A DNA stretch of 64,000 bases from Glycine soja (taxonomy: Eukaryota > Streptophyta > Magnoliopsida > Fabales > Fabaceae), in assembly GCF_004193775.1 (NCBI RefSeq), contig NC_041006.1, forward strand, positions 25,534,388-25,598,387. The letters are read 5' to 3'. A model generated the notes under the pieces. The model had not been told where the DNA came from. It worked only from the letters and a program-made list of their open reading frames with translations, and made no database searches. Within the stretch, counting starts at the first letter, position 1. Each line of letters begins with the position of its first letter. Shown in pieces: positions 45,984 to 57,289 of this stretch. The position numbers and the translations under genes were made by a program.

Positions 45984-46830
45984 GCTTACTAAAGTGAGAC
46001 AAAAAGCTGGTGCAAATCAAAACTCCGATATCTCATGGGTGGAATGGATGAATGCATGAAGGAATGCATATGACACAGATGTAAAGAATGCGGGTGCCCG
46101 GGACATTGTCTCCTTCTTAGACACAACGTCTAGGGGTAGCAAAGTGCCCCAACGTATGTATTTAAAACGGTGACCCGGACCCTCCGTTGATTTGTCTATA
46201 GAGGGGAACAAGACAGAACCCGTATGCGATGCATATGCAAAAGGCGCAATGCGGGAATGTACATAGTATGACAATATTCACTGAACATAAGCAAAAGGGT
46301 ATATGATACTTATGCATGGTAGTGTGAAAAATGGCACGCAGCGTGTTTGCTCCGTGCCCCTATTTAAGGGACCTATAAGGGAGAGAGCTTACTAGGCATT
46401 TAGTGATAACCCCCAAGGTAGTCATATCTCTCTTGATGGTTTCTAGAGGTATTATCCCCTTCGAAGAACATACAGCAGCAGTAGGGACTACTAGCAACAA
46501 TATGTTTTCAAAGAGAAAAACTCTAGATGAGGGTTCACTGTAATCAAGCAAGTCGGAGACCTAGCATGATCACAGATTCACCTCCACTCCTTATGTTCCT
46601 ATGAACCCGGGTATAGGGCCCTTTTTCAACTCACAGTGTGTGCAAATAATGTTGGTGTTTGTGTGCATCAAATGAATAAGTATTTACCTCATGCATACAT
46701 TTTAAAACGCACTAAAAGCAACAAAGAGTTTATATACACAAGAACATAAAAAACAAAGGGAAACCAACAAAGGAGAAAGTCATGATAAAACATTTGCACA
46801 AGATTTAAATGGCCTAACTCTCAAAAAACA
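45984..46830 (-). other. Ogre III 5' untranslated region
   Basis: No gene. It runs from the PBS to ORF1 and is somewhat shorter than the Ogre I leader. Confidence 0.6.
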
Positions 46831-46849
46831 GTCCCCAGTGGAGTCGCCA
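46831..46849 (-). other. Ogre III primer binding site
   Basis: On the minus strand TGGCGACTCCACTGGGGAC follows the 5' LTR after a 2-bp spacer. Confidence 0.85.
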
Positions 46850-46851
46850 AC

Positions 46852-48452
46852 TGTTGCAACCTACCCTTCGGCGGGAGGGCGACGCGTGACTCGCAGGAGG
46901 CGTGTTCCACGAAAGGAATACGCGCGGAGTCGCCACCAACGTTTATTTGAGGAAAACGTCGGAAAAACCGGAAAAGACGCGATCTACGAACTTTAAAGTG
47001 AAAGGTTCGGGAGTTGTATTTATGCACGGGGAAGGTATTAGCACCCCACACGTCCGTCCCAAGGGACGGCAGCCTTTAATCGAATGTGCAAACATGACTT
47101 TGATTTTTACGTTCCCTTTTTATGTCTTTATATCCTTTATACCCTTTTTATATTTTTTCTCTTTTTGTGGTCGATAAGGGTGTTTCCCTTTGCTCCTACG
47201 TATTCCTCAATTGCGATGAGGAAATCAGACCTACGTAGTTCTTTCGTATCAAGTGATTCCTTTTTTTACTTAAAAAGGTGATCATTTTAAGGCGTTGGAC
47301 CTTAAAAATGATCCATTTTACTTAGTAAGAAATTGAAATGATAAACTTCAAAAACCTATTTTTGTGGACGAGCTTGACTAGGCGAGTTGATTTTAGCTTT
47401 AGTTTCACTTTAGTTATTAGTCAATTCGATTAAGAATGAGAAATCCCAAAGAGAAAACGTCCAATTGATTTTCGCTTTATTTTACTAAAAGGTATTTTTT
47501 ATTATTATTATATTATTATTTACCTCTTTTTTTTATTTCCAACGTGGTTACGGCACGACCGAACGGTCGGAATTCATTTTAACCGAAGTTAACGGATAAT
47601 ACAATTCAAACGATCGGTGGAAATTTATTTTATTTTTAGGTTAAGCGAGAAATGACTTAAATAAAATGGCTTAAGCACGTCAACAGGGGGTATAAAAAGT
47701 AAATGAAACGAGAATAAAAATACATGAAACCAGATGTGGACCACTACGGGTACATAGAATGAATCGAAAAGCTTGGTTCGAGGTACTTACCCATTGAAGA
47801 CCGAAGAACGATGAAGAACGAATGAAGAACGTCGAAGAACGATCGAAAACCTTCGCGAAATCACTCACGAAAACGTTACGGAAGCGCCTCGGCTTGGATT
47901 TTCTTCACGGAAACAATTTTTCTAAGCAAATTCGAAAGAGAAAATTGGGGGAGAAGCTTGCCACCCAGCTCGCCCAGGTGAGCTCAGCTCGCCCAGGCAA
48001 GCAGGGTTGCTTCCTCCAGAAGCAACAGCCTTCTGGAGGAATCTTCTGGAGGGCCCAAGTGGGCCTGGTTGCTATTTGCACCCCCATTTTTACTAAGTAC
48101 ATCCCCCTGCCTTTTTTGGTGATTCTTTTTCGTAAAGTTACGAAAACTTACGAATTTCGTAACGATACTTGTTTTCTTTCCGTAATGTTATGGAACCTTG
48201 CGGATTACATAATCATCCCCTTTTTGACTTACGGAATGTTACGGAACCTCACTAATTGTGCAACGATGCTTCCATTTGATTTCCGGTGTGTCATGGAACC
48301 TTACGGATTGTGCATCAATATTTTCTTTTGTTTTCCGGCATGTCCCGAAATTTCACAAATTGTCTAATGATGGGTGCCAAGCACCTCACAAGGACCAAAC
48401 AAAAGTGGCATGTCATCAAGCAAAGGTCCCCGGACGAAATTAGGGTATGACA
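46852..48452 (-). repeat. Ogre III 5' LTR, TATA segment deleted
   Basis: The 1601-bp partner of 28806-30452. Around 47935 it runs AATTCGAAAGAGAAAATTGG where the other LTR has about 60 more bases including CTATTTATAG. It has an extra TCGCCCAGG unit near 47985. TGGCGACTCC, the first ten bases of the PBS, recurs inside the LTR at 46935-46926. Confidence 0.92.
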
Positions 48453-48457
48453 CCTAC

Positions 48458-48645
48458 TCTTTTAATTTCCGTTGTGCATTTTGATTTCCGTTTTTACTTT
48501 TGGTTAAGTTTCTCTTCTACTCCTTATTCACTTAACAACATAGTAAAAGCCTTAGAAGAGTAAATTTTAAACTAGTAAAGGTTTAGGAATAATTAATTCA
48601 ACCCCCCCCCCCTTATTAATTATTCTGAGGCCATTTGATCCAACA
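48458..48645 (+). repeat. Solo copia-type LTR, right part
   Basis: It continues the LTR after Ogre III and the second CCTAC. It contains a run of C (48602-48612), then TTATTAATTATTCTGAGGCC and ends GATCCAACA. The copia LTR at 58548 has the equivalent end in reverse complement (CCCCCC ... GAAGCCATTTGTCTAACA). Confidence 0.8.
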
Positions 48646-49084
48646 TTCTACTGGGGCAACCCCGTTCTATTTGGTATATGGGATGGAAGTTGTGCTCCCT
48701 TTCGAAGTAGAGATTCCTTCTTTGAGAATTCTAGCAGAATCAAGGTTGGAAGAAGTGGAATGGGCCCAGGCACGTTTCGACCAGCTAAATCTTCTAGAGG
48801 GAAAGAGATTGGCTGCCATGAGTCATGGGCGGCTATATCAGAGAAGGATGAAAAACACATTTGACAAAAGGGTATGCTCGTGTGAATTCAGCAAGGGGGA
48901 TCTTGTTTTAAAGAAGTTGTCGCGTGTTCAGAAAGATCTTCGAGGGAAATGGGCCCCGAACTATGAAGGACCTTTTGTGGTAAAGAAGGCTTTCTCGGGT
49001 GGAGCACTGATACTCACGAACATGGATGGTGAAGAACTGCCTTCGCCTGTGTATTCTGATATTGTCAAGTGATACTATGCATGA
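48646..49084 (+). pseudogene. Ogre I pol part 3: integrase C-terminus
   Basis: Starting in the TTCTA target duplication, the frame continues from part 2 as TSTGATPFYLVYGMEVVLPF, then EGKRLAAMSHGRLYQRRM, KGDLVLKKLSRV and WAPNYEGPFVVKKAFSGGAL. It reaches SDIVK and a TGA at 49070. The final YYA codons lie beyond the stop, as in the Ogre III terminus SDVVKRYYA. This is the substrate-binding end of integrase. The segment itself is open and better preserved than part 1. Confidence 0.85.
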
Positions 49085-50034
49085 TACTTTGGGCGGTTTG
49101 AAGGGCCGCCATTTGGACATCCCCAAGGACTCCTTAGGATTTTAATGTTTAGGCTATCATTGTAAACAACAATTGCAACGTTAATAATATGGATTGATGC
49201 TTTGTATCTCTTCCTCTCATGTGTGTCTTTTGCACTTTTATTTTTTTGTTTCGCTGGATATGAATATATGCTCTCGCTTTGCTCGCTCACATGATCTGCA
49301 CTCCAGAGCCAACTTCCGAGTCTTCCCAAACAGAAATCGCACATTCAACATGTTTGGTGGGGGTGCCATAAGCATTGAGTAAAATTGAACAAAACACTTG
49401 ATTGATTGTTTCACTAAATGAATGTTAAATACAAACATGGATGCAAACTCATCTTATCATCTTCAAAAGTTTTGAAAAAAATGGAGAGTCATTTGGGTTA
49501 TGATAGGCGCCATGCGCGAGCCTTGAGCGGACCTAGGGGCAAATAGGAAATGCTCGCCCGGTAAGTTGGAAACCCAAAAGGGCGGCCTAGGCAAAGTTAG
49601 AGTTATGAAAAAAAATGATAATAAAAAAATGAGGGGAGAAGGAGGAAAGGCAATACGAGCATTTTATAGATATTTTAAACAACTGCATGTTAACATTCCT
49701 TTTTTTAAGGCATTAGAGCATATGCCAACATATGCTAAGTCCATGATCGGATTTGCTTACGAATGAAGAAAAGAATTATGGAGGATGAGGTAGTGAAGCC
49801 TCAACCACAACCATGGTGTCTAGCTAAAGACGGTAAAGAAGCGCTCCTAGGAGACAACCTAGTATTTTTGAACATTTATTTTTAATTTTGTCTTATACTT
49901 CCTCATTACGAGTTTGTGTTGTTTAATTTCCTATTTGTTTGAACTATTTTTTTATTTTTTTAGGATTATACTTAACTACAAGATTATAACTAAAATTTTC
50001 ATTTTTTGTAAAAAAGATATTTTTAAAAAAAGGG
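49085..50034 (+). other. Ogre I region between pol and the accessory gene
   Basis: No gene. About 49110-49640 is homologous to 23100-23730 of Ogre II (for example CTCCTTAGGATTTTAATGTT, AATAATATGGAT and the TTTGGTGGGGGTGCCATAAG segment), so it is Ogre 3' non-coding sequence. Confidence 0.6.
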
Positions 50035-50085
50035 GTTTAACTCGCTTGGGTGAATGCACGCTGGAGAAAAAAATAAAAAGGGGGA
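50035..50085 (+). promoter_or_regulatory. Putative internal promoter of the Ogre I accessory gene
   Basis: ACTCGCTTGGGTGAATGC (about 50039) is a decayed form of the TCGCCTGGGCGA palindrome found in Ogre LTRs. It is followed by AAATAAAAAG at 50071 in the place of a TATA box. A GTAAGT donor comes 160 bp later. It resembles the better-preserved module at 35906-35964. Confidence 0.4.
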
Positions 50086-50235
50086 AGGGGGAAATCAGAT
50101 TTCACCCCACTTTCACCTTCATTCCATCTTCTTCCTTTTGCACGAGAACCTCGCCCCATTCTCCCAAAACTCGCCCAAGCTACTTTCTTTTCATCAAAAT
50201 TCTTCATTTTACACACTCCACTCCATCCCATTCAA

Positions 50236-50950
50236 GTAAGTATCACGCCTCCATCTATTGTTGCATTTTTCTTGTGATATTTGGTATTTTTTGTTGCTTT
50301 CTTTTCAATGATTTGCAAGATAAATTTGTGTATGAATGAATTATCAAAGTGCTCCAATTTGTGGCTGTGCTGGATGGCTCTAGGCCTACCCTTGGTTTTT
50401 TACGTATTTGCATATTGTGCTTGCTCTTTATCCTTCATTTATGCATGCTTAGACATGTGCACGCCAACCGTTTGATGAAATGTCACAATGGCCAGCTCAT
50501 GTGTTATTTTGAAATCTAGATGAATGGTAATTTTTACACATGTTCAGCCATTACTTTAGGTCTATGATCAACCTAGGGTGTTCAATTAAATGCCAAAAGT
50601 GTGAGCCAATCTTGAAATTTCCATACTTTTCTTTTTGCAAGCACGTTAGTTCTTAGTTGAATGCTTAAAATTGTTTGGTTTGAAATGGCCTAAATTTCTT
50701 TGAACTAACTTGCTGCACTAGGATGGATACATTGCACGTGAATAGGTGTTGAGTATCAAAATTCTTTCTTTCATGATACTACACATTCAGTTGTTTATAT
50801 TAATTGTATGGTAAGACATATAATTGATGAAAACCGCACAAAATTGACTTCTTGGTTGTTATGCTTGGGAAAGCAAAACTAATGTGGCCTTATGTTTCAT
50901 GAAAAATAATTTTTTGTGCTAAATGTTAGTTAGAAATGTTTTTGTTGCAG
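50236..50950 (+). other. Putative 5'-UTR intron of the Ogre I accessory gene
   Basis: CAA|GTAAGTATCAC at 50236 and TTTTTGTTGCAG|ATG at 50950 bound 715 bp. The acceptor touches the start codon of the accessory ORF. The same layout, with donor CAA|GTAAGTATTC, occurs in Ogre III. Confidence 0.55.
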
Positions 50951-52235
50951 ATGGCTCCAAAGAAGCTCACCTCTAAGAGAGCTAGAAAGACCACTACATG
51001 AGAAACATCTAGCACGGCTCCACCTGTAGAAATTGATTTTGATGAACATCGTTTTCGTAGTGAGGAGCATCAGTGCCGCTTTGAAGTGATCAAAGATTGG
51101 TCTCAAGGAAAGAAGGTTCCAATTAGCTGAAGGTGAATATGTTGAATTCCAAGTAGAGATTGCTAGGAGGTGTTGGACACAGCTTGCAGAGCCCATGCCT
51201 AAATATGACCCTAAAATTGTCATGGGATTTTATGCAAATGCTTGGCCTACTGAGGAGGGTGTCATGGATAAGCACTCCAAAGTGCGGGGCCAATGGATTC
51301 CTTATCACACAAATGCCATCAACCAATTTTTAGGGAATCCATTGATCTTGGAGGAGGGGCAACAATGTGAGTATACTGCAAGGAGGAGTTAGACAACAGG
51401 TTTTGATGAAGAGGTTGTAGGTTAGTTGCTTTGCTTCCCAGGGCGTAATTTTGTATGGAGCATGGCAGGGAAGCGGTTGCAAATCATGTGCACCAACATG
51501 ACGACTCTGACTCAAATTTGAATGACCTTCCTCCTCAGTAATATCCTCCCGAGTGATCACAACTATGATCTTACCCTACCTAAATGCCAGCTAGTCTACA
51601 GCATTATGGGGCAGATTAGTGTTCAAGTGGCCCATCTCATCTTAGATGTTATTCATCAGTTTGTTGGTATTGAGCCTCCTAGGCACCCAGTGGACCCAGA
51701 AAAGTCCAATAGAGCACTGGGATTTCCTACATTGATTACGGGTCTCTGTCAATTCTATAGAGTACCGGTCACACCAACAAAGCTTATCTGACCTCCAATT
51801 AACAAGCCATTTATTGAAAAATATTGCATGCCAAGACAGGTACAGCAACCAGTGCAAGATCAGCAACATCAGCCGGCAGCAGATGCACCACCACCACCTC
51901 CACATTAGCCACCATCCTTGGAGTCCATCTCAGTCACACATACATGCATCATTTGGCTAACCAGTAGACAATAAATCATAGGGGACAAATGCAGTTGAAT
52001 GATAGCTTCTACCATTACACGCTGCACCAGCATCGCCAGGACCCATCCTAGCCCTTACCCTTGGCCTACTCCCAAGCAGTTTAGGGCCACTATTGCATGG
52101 CCTGGAGATAGGCCTATTTTTCAAGAGGAGGCGGGACCTGCAAGTGCTCAAGGAGCTGCCCAAGGAGATGGAGGAAGAGTTGAGGATGATGAAGACATGG
52201 CAGATCTGGTTGATTATCTCATTGGAGGAGCCTGA
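50951..52235 (+). pseudogene. Ogre I accessory ORF, putative plant transposon protein domain
   Basis: The ORF starts MAPKKLTSKRARK, basic like a nuclear localisation signal, then DEHRFRSEEHQCRFEVIKDW. After a frameshift near 51120 it reads AEPMPKYDPKIVMGFYANAW, RGQWIPYHTNAINQFLG, then LLSNILPSDHNYDLTLPKCQ and IEPPRHPVDPEKSNRALGFP. A proline-rich stretch and an acidic end (EDDEDMADLVDYLIGGA) finish it. I recognise it as the putative plant transposon protein domain family (as I recall, PF20167), whose role is unknown. It is about 428 codons with several stops, on the same strand as gag-pol and downstream of integrase. That is where env-like ORFs sit in some plant retroelements, but no signal peptide or membrane segment is evident. 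Confidence 0.75.
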
Positions 52236-53695
52236 GCTTCCCAGCCATGATCTTTTAAATTTGTGAACTTTTATTTATTGCTTTTATTACTTTGTTACCT
52301 TATTTATTGTGATTAATTTTGTTGGAAAAAAACTTACGTGAGGTTATTTTGATTAATTTGCGCATGCTTTGATATTCTGATAGCATAGTTGTGGATTATA
52401 ACTTTTGTTTCTTTTTTTGGAGCTTAAACAAAAAAAATTCTTGAACATAACATGCTTTGGAAAGAATTAACAACCAGTACTTTTTGAAACTTATTTTTTG
52501 GATTAGAACACGACAAAAGGTTTGTTGTTTTTGGAAAACATTGAGAATGGAAACAATGAAGGACTTTCCCAAATACCAAATGAACTTGGATATTTTTGCA
52601 TGGACATGATAAAAGAACAATTGTCAAAACATTGATTTCATCTGAATATGGAAATAGGCCTCAAGCTTTAGTGATTGTGTGCAACTGCATATCTTGCATT
52701 GAGTGTCCTCATTGATATGTTTCTACTATTGGTTTTGCAAGAATTTCTAATTATCATAACGTATGATTCATGGATTTGATCTAGGCATTCTTTCTTTCTT
52801 TACATTTTAAGCCACTGGCCAAACAACTATCCCAATGTATATTATTTTATCATTTGCAAGCCCTTTGAGTCAAAAAGTCAGTATTTTTATTGGAACACTA
52901 ACCCAGAATAAAAGTTTCCTACCTTACCTTAGGGTAGAAGAGCAGGGGGATTTTTTATGGGGATTTCTATCATTTGGTGGCTAGTGTGATGTGAATACTC
53001 TATTTTTGAAATATTTATCAGAGAAGAAAAGAACAAAGATAGAAAAGAACAAAAGAGAAAAGAAGAAGAGAAAGGAAAAACAAGTTCTTTGTGGATAAAT
53101 AAATGTCCAAATCATGCACAGAGTTGTTGTAAATATCTGAATAGAAAGAAGTGATAACTAGGTTGAAACAAAAAGGATAGGAAGTGATCATTCATTTAAG
53201 TTACTAGCTAGATTTTTGTGTCTGCTCTCCTATTCTCAAGGCATATTGAATATCCAAATGAAAAAAAAAACAAGATTTTCTTCAAAACCAGGCCTAACCT
53301 TGAAAAGACCTATTGATTCATGATGACTATGCACATTATCCTTGATTTTATGGGAAATGACTTGCAAAATTAATTTATGACATATCTATGATTGGAATTG
53401 AGATGAAACACTTGCCTGTGTGAAATTTATACACCTTTGAGAGGTTTTTCTCTGTTTGATTGAATCCAGTGTTTCCTCTGATGTTCTTTAGAAATAAAAT
53501 GTGAAATGATCTTAATCTCCTTTTTGGTTCTAAGAATTCTATCTTTGTGCTTTCATTTCACATTGTTGCATTTTAAAAAAAAATGTTGTTCTGATCAGTT
53601 TGGGGTTTGGTTCTTTACCAAGCTTGTTTATATTTGTTGAAGCATATTTATTGTATACTTGTACTATTGTCATTTGTAGTTTTTCTTCCTAAGAG
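52236..53695 (+). other. Ogre I 3' non-coding region
   Basis: AT-rich, with an A/G-rich patch at 53020-53090. I see no gene. Confidence 0.5.
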
Positions 53696-53699
53696 TTGA

Positions 53700-54262
53700 A
53701 AGAAAGACATCAATGTCTTTTGTTTTTATGCTTTTCAAAGACTTCAAATTTTTCTGTTTTTATGCTTTTCAAAGATTTCAATGTCTTCTGTTTTATACCT
53801 TCAAAGACTTCAATGTCTTCTATTTTTATGCTTGACGAAGACTTCAATGTCTTCTGTTTTTATGCTTGTCGGAGACTTCAATGTCTTCTATTTTTATGTT
53901 TTTCAAAAACTTCAATGTCTTCTATTTTTACGCTTTTCAAAGACTTCAATGTCTTATGTTTTCATGCTTTTCGGAAACTTCAATGTCTTCTACTTTTATG
54001 CTTTTCAAAGACTTAATTGTCTTCTGTTTTTTTATGCTTTTCAAAGACTTCAATATCTTCTATTTTTATGCTTTTCAGACTTCAATGTCTTCTGTTTTAT
54101 GCCTTCGGAGACTTCAATGTCTTCTATTTTTATGCTTTTTAGAGACTTTAATGTCTTCTATTTTTATGCTTTTCAAAGACTTTAATGTCTTCTATTTTTA
54201 TGATTTACAAGACTTCAATATCTTCTGTTTTTATGATTTACAAGACTTCATGTCTTCCATTT
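53700..54262 (+). repeat. Ogre I 3'-UTR tandem array (30-36 bp units)
   Basis: About 17 units of the form TTTTCAAAGACTTCAATGTCTTCTATTTTTATGC follow one another. Each holds the small inverted repeat AAGACttcaatGTCTT. The array ends shortly before the PPT. Ogre II has the same core unit at 25580-25715. Confidence 0.85.
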
Positions 54263-54340
54263 TATCGGTTTCACTATTTTGTTTTCTTTGTCATATGGCA
54301 TTGAATCGCAAGATCATTCAAATGAAATTAGTGTCATTAT

Positions 54341-54388
54341 CTTTACTTATCTTTTATTTTCAATAATAGATAAGTAAGAGGGGCAACT
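54341..54388 (+). promoter_or_regulatory. Ogre I stem-loop and polypurine tract
   Basis: ACTTATCTTTTATT, loop TTC, AATAATAGATAAGT form a near-perfect stem. The purine tract AAGAGGGGCAAC then runs up to the 3' LTR at 54389. The PPT primes plus-strand DNA synthesis. The stem is shared with Ogre II and III. Confidence 0.75.
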
Positions 54389-56105
54389 GTTAGACCCTAA
54401 TTTCATCTGGGTATAATATTTTGATCATTGTCAATCGAATTATGGTGTTCGCCACCGATTACAGTGCAAGGCCAACGGCTCGCTCAGGGTTTTGATGATT
54501 GTTTGTTAAATCCATAAACAAAGCCACAAGGAAAGGCAAATGGTCTTTTCATAAATTTTTATGACCCTAAATTCGCCCAGGCTAGCATCTAGCTTGCCTG
54601 GGCTAAGAGAAAACTTCATCCCTAAGCAAGCCACTCGCCTAGGCGAGCTGATAACTTCATCCCTAAGCAAGTAGCTCGCCTGGGCGAGTTTCCCCTGCAC
54701 CAAATGGCTTTTTCTAATGCAGGGGAAGAGGGAGAAGGGGTTCAGAATTGAAGGAAACAGAGAAAAAATGTAGAAGGAGAAGGAGAAGAAGAAAAGCAAA
54801 GCTGAGGCGTTGTAGAATTGTGACCATGGATACCATCCTTCGCCATTTCTCTTGTTAGTCTTGTGCCCTGCGCAACAGTCAGTTAGTTTTTCTTAAGGAT
54901 TGAATGTAATCGGTGTGTATCAATATTTTTCTACTTGCTATAGGCAATTTCATTTTACTCGTAATGCTTGATTCTAGTCGATCACTAGTGCCATGAAAAT
55001 TTGATTTTAAGTGAGACTGGAAGGTAATCTTAGAATCTGAACCGAATGATCTTACCTTTTACATTGCATTGCTAGGAATGGAAGATAACGCTTTGATTGC
55101 AAAAAGCACAAGAAATACAATTGTAATGCTAGGGTATTTATCGCATGTGTGAGGAATCGACTTGGGATAACTATGTGTGCAACAATAATGTTAGAAAATG
55201 ATCTCTATATGGTATGAACGACGAAATCTAATCCCATATTTCTTGAATTAATTTAAAGTCATTTTCGTAATTTATGCATTTCCGACGCACTAAAATCCAT
55301 TATTTTTGTTTCCGTGATTTACGTATTTCTAACACACTAAATTTCATTATTTTCCTATTTTCCGTTATTTGTGTTGTTCCCGAAATTCCATTATGTTTAC
55401 TTCCCTTTACTTCAAATTGCCACACTAAGTCTCGGACTTGCCTGGTAATTCTCCTAGAGCACTTTGTTGTTGTAGCACCCAACACTGGGTCTTGGACTCA
55501 CCTCGCACGCTCGGAGATATTCGTCATATTTGTAATAGGTGGATACGAAGAATATTCGACTAAGGAAATAATCCAAATCAAAAGAAATCAATTCACAAGC
55601 AACTTATTTTCGTCAAATATCACTTGAGATCGTTTTGGGGTCCAATGCCTTAAAGACTTTTCTTTTTGTAACTAAGACAAATCTCTTCAACATATAAACT
55701 TTTTTTGGTAAAGAACTACGTAGGTCTGTTTTTCTCATTGCACCTAGGGATATGTAGGAACAAGGACAACCCCCTTATCGATTCGAAAAAATAATAATGA
55801 AAAAATATATATAATAAAAGAAAAGCAATTCATTGCTTTTGGGAAAATAATTAATTTTGAAGTCACGTTATTGCACACTCGATTAAAGGTTGTCGTTCTT
55901 CATGACGGACGTGTGAGATGCTAGCACCTTCCCTACGCGTAAACAACCCCCTTTTCTTTCAAAATTCGCAGACCTTCTTTTTTATTTTTCTAACGTTTCC
56001 CTTAAATAAACGTTGGTGGCGACTCCTTCTCATTTTCTTCTTAGAAAACAAATGGCATTTTCTTTTATTTTCTTTTGTCGTCCCGTCTTGCCTTAGGTTA
56101 CGACA
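54389..56105 (+). repeat. Ogre I 3' LTR
   Basis: The 1717-bp partner of 10671-12417 begins TGTTAGACCCTAATTTC and ends GGTTACGACA. It has one extra TCGCCTGGGCGA motif near 54676 and lacks the TATA segment. Substitutions are frequent, which fits an old insertion. Confidence 0.9.
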
Positions 56106-56110
56106 ATAAT

Positions 56111-56127
56111 CCTCTAGTTCTAACCAT
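56111..56127 (-). pseudogene. First codons of the MAIN-like gene, displaced by Ogre I
   Basis: On the minus strand ATG at 56127 reads MVRTR. Across the ATAAT target duplication the frame then continues at 10670 as GLCWALGRVIGRALGTK, the conserved N-terminus of MAIN-like proteins in legume transposons. The frame is kept when one copy of the duplication is removed. Confidence 0.8.
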
Positions 56128-56939
56128 AATTTGCAACTTTAAATAATAATAACAATTAATGTCATCGTTCAAATAATACTTCAATCAATTACTATTTAAT
56201 AATTCATAAATAAAAAATTTATTATTTTTTAAATAACTTTTATATTACTTTTATATATTCATAAATGAATATAGAAATTATTTTTTCTAATTTATAGACT
56301 TCACATCAATAATTCTAGTGAACTTAAATTAATGACCAAAATCTAAGTACAATTTTATTTTTCATTTCTAATAAATGACTATTTCATTTTTTTTACAAAT
56401 TACTATTTCAATACCTTTAACATTATTTTTAAACAAATGAAGAAATTTTAATTTTGTACTTCCAAATACTATTTATATAAATATTTAATACTACTAGTAT
56501 AATATTCTATAATAATATATATACGATTATATCAATAACAAAAAATTGTAATTTACAAATTTACATTTTCTAGTTAAACTAAATAGTCAAATATATACTA
56601 ATAAAAATTTGTAATTTATGATATTTAACAAATTTATAAAAAAACTTTTTTAAATAGCGAATATAATTCAATTACTTATATTTTAAAATAAATAAATAAC
56701 AATAATATTTATACATTCATTTTTAAATAAATAAAATTCTTAAATTATTTATTAAAAACCAACTTCAAAAAATATAATTAATTAAATAAAAACACATAAA
56801 AAATATACAACAATATTTATTTATTAAAAAATATTTTTACTAAAAAATATTATTGCAACAAAAATATTAATTTATTTTTAGTCCAAAAAAATTATTCAAT
56901 TATTATTTAATTAAATATTAATTTAAAAAAATAAAAAAA
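56128..56939. other. AT-rich leader of the MAIN-like gene in MULE B
   Basis: Very AT-rich, no ORF of note. It corresponds in place to the AT-rich leader of the transposase at 4576-5231. Confidence 0.5.
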
Positions 56940-57065
56940 TTATACAGATTAGTAATCCGTATAATCCATATGGATTGACAATCCGTATGGTCCATACGGA
57001 TTGGCAATCCTCATGTATTATACATATTGTTAATCCATGTATTTCATACGGATTGTTGATCCGTA
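56940..57065. repeat. Palindrome units at the right end of MULE B
   Basis: About four units, including CATATGGATTGACAATCCGTATGG and CATACGGATTGGCAATCC, as at 2465-2715 and 4468-4575. Confidence 0.75.
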
Positions 57066-57289
57066 TGCAATATAAAGATTCCAATCCAAAAAATGAACCC
57101 CTCAGACATTGGATCAAAACGCAAAAGAAGAGGAAGATACTCACCACGACGGCAGCGGCAGGGAGTAGCGGCAACGATTAGAGTTGAGGAATAGATGTCG
57201 TGAGAAGAGGAAGTAAAGACAAAGAAGAAAGAGGCACAGCATCAGCGTGTAGGGTGAGGGAGAGGAGAAGAAGGATTTTTAATTTTTTA

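Larger units (their letters stand above)
28806..48452 (-). mobile_element. Ogre III, near-complete Tat/Ogre-lineage retrotransposon
   Basis: The 19.6-kb element has very similar LTRs, PBS, ORF1, gag-pro, intron, pol, accessory ORF, a 130-bp array, PPT and an exact 5-bp target duplication. Its genes use one frame per ORF with only six in-frame stops in total. It is the youngest of the three Ogre copies, since it lies in an LTR that itself lies in Ogre I. Its 5' LTR (right side) has lost the TATA segment and its accessory ORF has a deletion, so it is not autonomous as it stands. Confidence 0.92.
10671..56105 (+). mobile_element. Ogre I, Ty3/gypsy Tat/Ogre-lineage retrotransposon (old, nested host)
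   Basis: The lineage is shown by an ORF1 ahead of gag, a PBS beginning TGGCGACTCC, an intron between protease and RT, and two RNase H domains, all features known for Ogre elements. Order on the plus strand: LTR, PBS, ORF1, gag-pro, intron, pol, accessory ORF, repeat array, PPT, LTR. The integrase is broken twice by younger insertions (20730-27207 and 27284-48645). Without these the element is about 17.5 kb. Many stops, deletions and diverged LTRs mark it as the oldest of the three Ogre copies. Confidence 0.85.

Noticed and set aside
50951..52235. Calling the accessory ORF an envelope gene
   Set aside because: The position would fit an env-like ORF, but there is no visible signal peptide or transmembrane segment, and the N-terminus is basic.
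53696..54366. ORFs rich in KDFNVFYFYAFQ
   Set aside because: They arise from the 30-36 bp tandem array in the Ogre I 3' UTR and occur in all frames.
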